From NCBI GenBank assembly GCA_030641535.1, contig DAOWHG010000096.1:1-5745 (forward strand): a stretch of DNA of 5,745 nt, written 5' to 3'. The notes under the pieces are model-generated. The model searched no databases. It saw only the letters and a program-made list of their open reading frames with translations, and was not told the origin of the DNA. The DNA is from Mycoplasmatota bacterium (GTDB lineage: Bacteria > Bacillota_I > Bacilli_A > Izemoplasmatales > Izemoplasmataceae). Both the position numbers and the translations under genes were made by a program. Shown piece after piece: positions 1-5,483 of this stretch (position 1 is its first letter; each line of letters begins with the position of its first letter).

Positions 1-554
1 CATATGAAACAATTAGAAAAGAATTTGAAGAAGTTTATTTTGAACCTATTGGATATTTTGACGGAACTGAAATTGAACAAGCAAAAGAAGTTTTAACTAA
101 TGCAACTACATTAACTGAAGTTAGAGATTTAGGTAAGATGTATAATGTTGAGATTCCAAGAAGAATTAATAAAAAACAATTAATTGACATTGTTGCTATT
201 AAATTAAACTTTGATCAAGCTAAAATTGATGAGATTTCTAAAAAATCAATATTAGAAATTGAAAGATACGCAAAAAGAAGAAAAGTTAATGTTTCAATAG
301 AACTTAAGAAATCAGATATGATAGAATACATATTGATTAAAATGCCACAAGAAGAAATTCCTAAATATACAAATTCATTAAAAATCTTCGCTGGAATGAA
401 CATTGAAGAATATTTGTATAATTTGAAATTTGAAGAAATTGCTGGAAAAGTTACTGAAGCTAGAAGAAAAAAACTAAATAAATTAATATTGATAGGAGCT
501 GCTTTAGGTGTTGTAATCTTAGTAGGTTACTTAGCTGCGACTACTCTACTGTAA
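1..554 (+). CDS. Unrecognised tail-anchored membrane protein with two SAP/HeH-like repeats (5' end missing)
   Basis: I do not recognise this gene. The frame is open from the first complete codon at position 3 to TAA at 552-554, giving 183 visible residues, so the start lies before the window. The ATG at 138 is internal: it has no good ribosome binding site and the frame upstream is protein-like. Numbering from the codon at 3, residues 38-69 and 84-115 align without gaps as two copies of a helix-loop-helix pattern, resembling SAP, Rho_N or HeH/LEM motifs (for example KKQLIDIVAIKL against KSDMIEYILIKM). A charged, probably helical stretch follows, then a basic cluster RRKKLNK, and finally one hydrophobic segment at about 161-182 that ends the protein. 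With positive charge on its N-terminal side and no tail after it, the protein should be tail-anchored with its bulk in the cytoplasm. Family pattern suggests nucleic acid or protein binding, but this is inference. It sits 12 bases before mutS, so they probably share a transcript. Confidence 0.85.
   Translation, partial: YETIRKEFEEVYFEPIGYFDGTEIEQAKEVLTNATTLTEVRDLGKMYNVEIPRRINKKQLIDIVAIKLNFDQAKIDEISKKSILEIERYAKRRKVNVSIELKKSDMIEYILIKMPQEEIPKYTNSLKIFAGMNIEEYLYNLKFEEIAGKVTEARRKKLNKLILIGAALGVVILVGYLAATTLL
114..347 (+). repeat. Two diverged protein-level repeats in the tail-anchored protein
   Basis: Two 32-residue units are encoded at 114-209 and 252-347, separated by 14 residues. Aligned without gaps they share E, K, V, K, I, I and K at equivalent positions, with several conservative pairs (V/I, G/A, I/V, I/L, L/M, D/E, V/I, L/M). 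The pattern is a helix, a short extended loop with basic residues, then a helix starting at a lysine, as in SAP-like folds. The DNA itself is not repeated, so the duplication, if real, is old. Chance similarity in a lysine- and isoleucine-rich protein cannot be excluded. Confidence 0.45.
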
Positions 555-555
555 A

Positions 556-563
556 AAGGTGAT
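556..563 (+). promoter_or_regulatory. Ribosome binding site of mutS
   Basis: AAGGTGAT lies just after the stop codon of the upstream gene and ends 3 bases before the ATG at 567. It matches the 3' part of the AGGAGGTGATC consensus. Its position in the 12-base gap leaves no room for a separate promoter. Confidence 0.8.
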
Positions 564-566
564 AAC

Positions 567-3128
567 ATGGAAAATATTGATAAATCACAATATACGCCGA
601 TGATGCGCCAATATTTAACAATAAAAGAAGACTATAACGATGCTATAGTCTTTTTTAGACTTGGTGATTTTTATGAAATGTTTTTCACTGATGCCTTTTT
701 AGCATCAAGAGAACTCGAAATTCAGTTAACTGGGCGAGATGCTGGTACTAAAGAAAAAGTTCCAATGTGTGGTGTTCCGCACCATGCTGCTGCTGCATAC
801 ATTGAGAGATTAATTCTAAAAGGATACAAAGTAGCAATCTGTGAACAGGTTGAAGATCCCAGTGTCGCAAAAGGAATTGTTAAAAGAGATGTTGTAAGAT
901 TAATCACTCCAGGAACATTCATTGAAAATAAAAGTGATGAGATAAACTATATCGCAGCTATTGGTATAAACATAAACAATTATACAATTAGCTTTTTAGA
1001 TTTATCTACCGGAGAATCATATTCACTCAACCTCCCAAAAGATTTAAATATCTTAATTAATGAATTATTACAAATTTCACCAAAAGAGATTATTATTTCC
1101 AATTTCTTTGATGAAACTCATTTAGAAAAATATATTAAAGCAGAAGGAATAGTCGTTTCTATCAACAACGAAGTAGAAGTTCCTAGTGTCTTTGATGATT
1201 TATATAAACATTTACCAACAAAAGAAGAGAAAAAAACATTCAAACGATTATTAAATTACATTATAAGAACTCAAAAAAGAGAATTGATGCACCTTAAAAA
1301 AGCAATAATCTTAGAAGCATCATCTTACGTAAAAATGGATTCAAACACAATTAGAAACCTAGAACTTACAGAAACACTCAGAACAAACAACCGTATCGGT
1401 AGTTTGTTTTGGCTAATTGATAAATGTGAAACAGCAATGGGGTCACGTTATTTAAAGAAACAAATCTTAAGACCTCTTGTTAATAAAGAAATACTTGAAA
1501 CAAGATATGATACAATCGATATTCTAAACAAAGAATTCATCACAAAACAAGAAATCAAAGACAGTCTTAAAAATGTCTATGATCTTGAAAGAATCGTTGG
1601 AAGAATATCTTACGGAAACACTAATGGGAAAGATTTAGTTCAATTACGTAAATCACTAAGTATCTTACCTAACTTAAAAACTGATTTATTACTATTTAAG
1701 AATCCTCACACTGATTTTCTATCAGAATCATTAAATCCTTTAACTGAGTATTATAATTTACTTTCTGAGGCAATCGTTGATGATCCACCACTTACTATTA
1801 AAGAAGGTGGAATAATTAAAGAAGGATTTAATAGTGACTTAGATGAGATAAGAAATAATGCCTTAAACATCAAATCATGGCTTAAAGAACTAGAAGAATC
1901 AGAACGAGAAAAAACAGGAATCAAAAAACTAAAAATTGGATATAACCGTGTTTTCGGATATTACATTGAAATACCGAAAGGACAAATAGCTAATGTAAAA
2001 GAAGAATTTGGCTATACAAGAAAACAAACCTTATCAAATAGTGAACGTTACATCACAGAAGAACTTAAACAAAAAGAAACAATCATTTTATCTTCTGAAG
2101 AAAGAAGTATAAAATTAGAGTATGAACTATTCTTAGAACTTCGTGATATTTCAAGAAGTAAAATTACCATAATACAAAAAAATGCCAACATCATCAGTGA
2201 AATTGATATGATGATAGCTTTAAGTATCATTAGTGAAGAATTAAATTTAGTAAGACCTACTTTAGTGGAAAACAATATCATTGAAATAATTGAATCAAGA
2301 CATCCTGTTGTTGAAAAAGTATTAACAGATACAGTATTTGTTCCTAATGATATTCTTTTAGATAAAAACACTAACATCTTACTAGTTACTGGACCTAATA
2401 TGTCTGGTAAATCAACTTATATGAGACAAATGGCTTTAACAACAATCTTAGCTCAAATAGGTTCATTTGTTCCTGCTACAAGAGCAAAATTGCCAGTATT
2501 TGATGCAATCTTCACTAGAATTGGAGCAGCTGATGACCTAGTAAGTGGTAAATCAACATTCATGGTAGAAATGTTAGATGCTAATAACGCTATTAAAAAC
2601 GCAACTGAAAATTCACTTATCTTATTTGATGAAATAGGTAGAGGAACTGCAACTTATGATGGAATGGCATTAGCGCAAGCAATCATTGAATATATTCACG
2701 AAAAAATAAAGTGTAAAACATTTTTCTCTACACACTATCATGAACTAACAGATTTAGATCAATCTCTTAAAACACTTAAAAATGTTCATGTAAGCGCAAA
2801 GGATAAAGACGGTTCAATAATCTTCTTACATAAAGTAAAAGATGGACCAACAGATAAATCATACGGAATAAACGTAGCTAGTCTAGCGGATCTTCCAAAA
2901 GGACTAATTGCTAGAGACAAAATAATTCTTATAGATCTTGAACGTAATCATCAAAAATTATCAGAGTCGGTTAATATAAATCTCTTTAATTTTGATGACT
3001 ATATTGAAGAAGAAAAAATTACTCACGAAGAAAATGAAATAATAAGAGAACTTAAAGAAGTTTCAATTGAAGAATTAACTCCTTTAGAAGCACTAAACAT
3101 TTTAAATAAAATCATCAACAAACTATAA
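567..3128 (+). CDS. mutS: DNA mismatch repair protein MutS
   Basis: MutS is the cytoplasmic dimeric ATPase that binds mispaired bases and small loops and then recruits MutL. The 853-residue length is normal for a Firmicutes MutS1. Domain I (about 8-120) carries the mismatch-reading GDFYE motif, with F35 and E37 as the wedge and hydrogen-bonding residues. The connector, core and clamp domains follow (about 125-570). The ATPase domain shows Walker A GPNMSGKST (609-617), the signature SGKSTFMVEM (660-669), Walker B ending in D688-E689 and followed by GRGTATYDG, and the THYHEL switch motif with H723. NINLF at 803-807 resembles a beta-clamp-binding motif, and the end (about 830-853, LTPLEALNIL) is the usual C-terminal dimerisation helix-hairpin. 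The ATG is fixed by AAGGTGAT and by the normal N-terminus. The gene follows a membrane-protein gene by 12 bases. No frameshift or missing catalytic residue was seen. Confidence 0.98.
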   Translation: MENIDKSQYTPMMRQYLTIKEDYNDAIVFFRLGDFYEMFFTDAFLASRELEIQLTGRDAGTKEKVPMCGVPHHAAAAYIERLILKGYKVAICEQVEDPSVAKGIVKRDVVRLITPGTFIENKSDEINYIAAIGININNYTISFLDLSTGESYSLNLPKDLNILINELLQISPKEIIISNFFDETHLEKYIKAEGIVVSINNEVEVPSVFDDLYKHLPTKEEKKTFKRLLNYIIRTQKRELMHLKKAIILEASSYVKMDSNTIRNLELTETLRTNNRIGSLFWLIDKCETAMGSRYLKKQILRPLVNKEILETRYDTIDILNKEFITKQEIKDSLKNVYDLERIVGRISYGNTNGKDLVQLRKSLSILPNLKTDLLLFKNPHTDFLSESLNPLTEYYNLLSEAIVDDPPLTIKEGGIIKEGFNSDLDEIRNNALNIKSWLKELEESEREKTGIKKLKIGYNRVFGYYIEIPKGQIANVKEEFGYTRKQTLSNSERYITEELKQKETIILSSEERSIKLEYELFLELRDISRSKITIIQKNANIISEIDMMIALSIISEELNLVRPTLVENNIIEIIESRHPVVEKVLTDTVFVPNDILLDKNTNILLVTGPNMSGKSTYMRQMALTTILAQIGSFVPATRAKLPVFDAIFTRIGAADDLVSGKSTFMVEMLDANNAIKNATENSLILFDEIGRGTATYDGMALAQAIIEYIHEKIKCKTFFSTHYHELTDLDQSLKTLKNVHVSAKDKDGSIIFLHKVKDGPTDKSYGINVASLADLPKGLIARDKIILIDLERNHQKLSESVNINLFNFDDYIEEEKITHEENEIIRELKEVSIEELTPLEALNILNKIINKL
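624..656 (+). other. Terminator-like hairpin inside the start of mutS
   Basis: AAGACTATA (628-636) and TATAGTCTT (644-652) are perfect inverted repeats around a 7-base loop. A G-U pair and three A-U pairs extend the stem to 13 pairs (624-636 with 644-656). Six T residues (651-656) close the structure, as in an intrinsic terminator, although the stem is AT-rich and takes in the T run. The T run encodes the conserved Phe-Phe before RLGDFYE, so it is partly explained by protein constraint. It might attenuate transcription or slow translation near the start, or be chance. Confidence 0.3.
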
Positions 3129-3163
3129 CTTACTTTTTGTTTAGTAATTACATCCATATTGAT

Positions 3164-3169
3164 TATACT
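3164..3169 (+). promoter_or_regulatory. Possible weak -10 box for msrB
   Basis: TATACT differs from TATAAT at one base and would start a transcript near 3176, which keeps the msrB ribosome binding site in the message. The best upstream -35 candidate (TTTAGT at 3140-3145, 18 bases away) is poor. The rest of the 70-base gap between mutS and msrB holds no hairpin terminator that I can see, so read-through from mutS is equally possible. Confidence 0.25.
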
Positions 3170-3186
3170 TAACTAATAATTTATAT

Positions 3187-3194
3187 AGGAGGTG
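3187..3194 (+). promoter_or_regulatory. Strong ribosome binding site of msrB
   Basis: AGGAGGTG ends 4 bases before the ATG at 3199. It is the closest match to the full Shine-Dalgarno consensus in the window, implying efficient independent translation of msrB. Confidence 0.85.
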
Positions 3195-3198
3195 TAAA

Positions 3199-3627
3199 AT
3201 GAAAAAATACCAAAAAGTTATTGATAAGTTGTCGGAAGAACAATACAACGTTACTCAAAGAAACACAACAGAGAAACCATATGAGAATTTGTATCATGAT
3301 GAATTCGGAGAAGGTATATACATTGATATAGTTTCAAAAGAAGTTTTATTTTCTTCAAAAGACAAATTCGATTCCAAATGTGGTTGGCCATCTTTCACAA
3401 AACCCATAAAAGATAATCTAGTTGTTGAAAGAAAAGACTATTCTCACTATATGATTCGCACAGAAATCAGGAGTATAGAAGCCAATTCACACCTTGGACA
3501 TGTTTTTAATGATGGCCCAAATGACGGCTTAAGATATTGCATAAACTCTGCAAGTTTAAAGTTTATTCCTAAAGACAAAATAGCTGAATCAGGGTATGAG
3601 GAATATTTAAACATATTTACAAAATAA
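3199..3627 (+). CDS. msrB: Peptide-methionine (R)-S-oxide reductase MsrB, zinc-less form
   Basis: MsrB reduces the R-epimer of methionine sulfoxide in oxidised proteins, using thioredoxin as usual donor, in the cytoplasm (no signal peptide or membrane segment). The 142 residues form a complete single-domain enzyme. Family motifs are in order: LSEEQYNVTQRNTTEKPY (11-28), CGWPSF with the likely resolving Cys61, RTEIRS (87-92), HLGHVFNDGP (98-107), and RYCINSAS with the catalytic Cys114. Both CxxC pairs that bind zinc in many MsrB proteins are absent: IDIVSKEVLF and EANSHLGH stand where CxxC would be. From memory, Bacillus subtilis MsrB also lacks them, so this is a known variant. The usual SHGM is SHYM (Tyr84). 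No MsrA domain is fused. The gene has its own strong ribosome binding site and a terminator, and sits unusually between mutS and mutL. Confidence 0.96.
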   Translation: MKKYQKVIDKLSEEQYNVTQRNTTEKPYENLYHDEFGEGIYIDIVSKEVLFSSKDKFDSKCGWPSFTKPIKDNLVVERKDYSHYMIRTEIRSIEANSHLGHVFNDGPNDGLRYCINSASLKFIPKDKIAESGYEEYLNIFTK

Positions 3628-3652
3628 CAATCCTCAGATTGTTATTTTTTTT
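3621..3652 (+). terminator. Intrinsic terminator after msrB
   Basis: A perfect 12-pair stem (3621-3632 AAAATAACAATC with 3637-3648 GATTGTTATTTT) encloses a CTCA loop and runs into eight T residues (3645-3652). It overlaps the msrB stop codon at 3625-3627. This should end transcripts from the mutS/msrB side and separate them from mutL. Confidence 0.9.
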
Positions 3653-3676
3653 GTAGTAAAAAACCTTCTTTTCACA

Positions 3677-3682
3677 TATAAT
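3677..3682 (+). promoter_or_regulatory. Probable -10 box of the mutL-miaA promoter
   Basis: A perfect TATAAT lies 25 bases after the msrB terminator and 25 bases before the mutL ATG. A start of transcription is expected near 3689. No good -35 is visible: TTGTAG (3651-3656) is 20 bases upstream, and the 17-base position holds TAGTAA. The promoter may therefore be moderate or need help. Its place directly behind a terminator supports it. Confidence 0.6.
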
Positions 3683-3692
3683 AGAAATGTTA

Positions 3693-3704
3693 GAAAGAAG
3701 TGAT
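3693..3704 (+). promoter_or_regulatory. Ribosome binding site that fixes the mutL start
   Basis: GAAAGAAGTGAT resembles AAAGGAGGTGAT and ends 3 bases before the ATG at 3708, the same spacing as at mutS. It selects 3708 over the in-frame ATG at 3687, which has no such site and would lie at or before the predicted transcription start. Confidence 0.75.
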
Positions 3705-3707
3705 AAT

Positions 3708-5483
3708 ATGGGAAAAATAATTCAATTAGATGATGCTTTAAGTAATCTAATAGCGGCTGGTGAAGTCGTTGAGAACATGGCATCGGTTGTTAAAGAATTA
3801 GTAGAAAATTCAGTTGACGCTGAAAGCAAGAATATTAAAATCGATTTACTTGAATCAGGACTTAATGAAATTAGAGTAACTGACGATGGTGAAGGAATGA
3901 GTAAAGAAGACATGAAAATGTCTGTTAAAAGACATGCAACCTCAAAAATTAAGACAAGCCATGATCTTTTTCATATCTCATCACTTGGATTTCGCGGGGA
4001 AGCAATCCCTTCAATAGCTTCAGTTTCACATTTGGAAATTATTAGTAGTGAAGGAGAAATTGGATACCGTATATTCTTATTAAAGGGTGAACTTAAAGAA
4101 GAGGGAGAATACGCTCCTAGAAAAGGAACAAGTATTTCAGTAAGATACCTTTTTTATAATACACCCGCAAGATTAAAACACTTAAAAGCTACAAACACTG
4201 AGTTATCATTTATTGTAGACTATGTAAATAAAATAGCTTTATCACATCCAGAAGTATCATTTACTTTAACTAACAACAAAAAAACAATATTTAAATCAAC
4301 TGGATCAAATGATTATTTAAAAGTATTATCAAATATTTATTCAATTGAAATAATTAAAAATATGGCTCCTTTCCAAGGTGAAAACCAGTACTTTGAAGTA
4401 AGTGGGTATATAACTAAACCGATATTTAATCGTTCATCCAGAAATCACGTTACTGTGATTGTCAACAACAGAATGATTAAAAATAATAAAATAATTTACG
4501 CAGTAAACGAAGCATATAAAACATATTTACCTGTTGGGAAACACCCAATAGTGTTTTTAAAGATAGATTTAGACCCATTATTAATAGATGTTAATGTTCA
4601 TCCTCAAAAACTAGAAGTTAAATTCACCGAAGAAAGAATGTTACTCTCATTGATTAGAAATACTATTGGAGATAAATTGAAATCGTTATCCTTAATTCCG
4701 GAAATCAAAGAAAAGATAGAAGATAAAGTTGAATATGTAACTCTTGACTTAGATTCTCCAGCAAATGGAAAATCAAGTGTCGTAAAAGAAGATTTTGTTA
4801 AATATATTGATGGTCTAGTAGAAAAAAAGAAAATACGTGAAAAAAGCGAAACACTAGAACCATCAAAAAAGATAGAAGAAAAGAGTGCACCTACCAAGAA
4901 GAAAATTCCTAGACTAGAATACATTGGTCAATACTTAGGGACATACTTAATTGCTCAAAATGAAGAAGGATTATTTATCATTGACCAACATGCAGCTGCT
5001 GAAAGAATTAGATATGAAAATTACTATAAAAGAATGGCTGCTGCAAATATTGAAACATATGAATTATTAATTCCAATAACACTTGATTTGTCAAATCAAG
5101 AAGTTATTGCTTTGAAAGATTTAACTGATTTATTAATACCACTAGGTATAGAATTAGAAATCAATAAAATGAATACTATAGATATCTTAAAAGTTCCAAC
5201 ATGGTTTATAGAAGGTTATGAAAGAATTTATACTGAAGAAATCGTAAAGTTTGTTTTAGAAGGAAAAGATATTGGAATCATGAATGTTAAGGATTCTTTA
5301 GCTAAATCATTGTCTTGCAAACACTCTATTAAAGCCAATAAGTATATTAATAAGAATGAAATTGAGAAGTTACTACATGATCTTGAAAATTGTGAAAATC
5401 CTTATACATGTCCACATGGTAGACCAACAATCATTAAATTTACTCAAAACGAAATTGAAAAACTATTTTTGAGGATTATGTAA
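3708..5483 (+). CDS. mutL: DNA mismatch repair protein MutL (endonuclease type)
   Basis: MutL couples mismatch-bound MutS to strand removal. From ATG 3708 it has 591 residues. The N-terminus MGKIIQLDD is the canonical MutL start; an in-frame ATG at 3687 would add seven unusual residues. The N-terminal GHKL ATPase has ELVENSVDA with catalytic E30 and N34, DDGEG (59-63), RHATSK (75-80), GFRGEA (94-99), the FYNTPARLK loop, and NVHPQKLEVKF with K301. A lysine/glutamate-rich linker covers about 336-399. The C-terminal domain (about 400-591) has all nuclease metal-site motifs: DQHAAAERIRYE (426-437), SCKHSIKA with C537, CPHGRP (568-573) and the FLRIM end. It should nick DNA itself without MutH. YELLIP (451-456) sits where a clamp-binding motif is found in Bacillus. 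Oddity: the near-universal ERPAS is ENMAS (22-26). It follows its own promoter and overlaps miaA by one base. Confidence 0.97.
   Translation: MGKIIQLDDALSNLIAAGEVVENMASVVKELVENSVDAESKNIKIDLLESGLNEIRVTDDGEGMSKEDMKMSVKRHATSKIKTSHDLFHISSLGFRGEAIPSIASVSHLEIISSEGEIGYRIFLLKGELKEEGEYAPRKGTSISVRYLFYNTPARLKHLKATNTELSFIVDYVNKIALSHPEVSFTLTNNKKTIFKSTGSNDYLKVLSNIYSIEIIKNMAPFQGENQYFEVSGYITKPIFNRSSRNHVTVIVNNRMIKNNKIIYAVNEAYKTYLPVGKHPIVFLKIDLDPLLIDVNVHPQKLEVKFTEERMLLSLIRNTIGDKLKSLSLIPEIKEKIEDKVEYVTLDLDSPANGKSSVVKEDFVKYIDGLVEKKKIREKSETLEPSKKIEEKSAPTKKKIPRLEYIGQYLGTYLIAQNEEGLFIIDQHAAAERIRYENYYKRMAAANIETYELLIPITLDLSNQEVIALKDLTDLLIPLGIELEINKMNTIDILKVPTWFIEGYERIYTEEIVKFVLEGKDIGIMNVKDSLAKSLSCKHSIKANKYINKNEIEKLLHDLENCENPYTCPHGRPTIIKFTQNEIEKLFLRIM
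5471..5476 (+). promoter_or_regulatory. Ribosome binding site of miaA inside mutL
   Basis: GAGGAT lies within the last codons of mutL, with GAGG ending 8 bases before the miaA ATG at 5483. Together with the TAATG stop-start overlap it supports translational coupling of the two genes. Confidence 0.7.

Noticed and set aside
138..554. A complete 138-residue gene starting at ATG 138
   Set aside because: The same frame is open back to position 3 and encodes protein-like sequence, including the first half of repeat 1. ATG 138 has no suitable ribosome binding site. It is an internal Met of a longer gene.
2190..2215. Inverted repeat ATCATCA / TGATGAT inside mutS
   Set aside because: Only 7 pairs with a 12-base loop and no T run. 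It comes from repeated ATC/ATG/ATA codons and is likely chance.
2048..2377. 109-residue open frame on the minus strand
   Set aside because: It lies fully inside mutS, antisense to the conserved clamp and core region, and encodes a low-complexity Ser/Leu/Ile-rich product typical of the complement of an AT-rich gene. No ribosome binding site was seen.
3144..3151. GTAATTAC palindrome between mutS and msrB as an operator
   Set aside because: An 8-base AT-rich palindrome is expected by chance at this composition, and nothing else supports a regulator site.
3159..3186. Promoter TTGATT-16-TTATAT before msrB
   Set aside because: Its transcript would begin near 3193 and lose most of the AGGAGGTG ribosome binding site, so it cannot be the main msrB promoter.
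4604..4924. 106-residue open frame on the minus strand
   Set aside because: It lies inside mutL, opposite the Lys/Glu-rich linker. The Phe/Ser-rich product is the expected antisense shadow of Lys/Glu codons.
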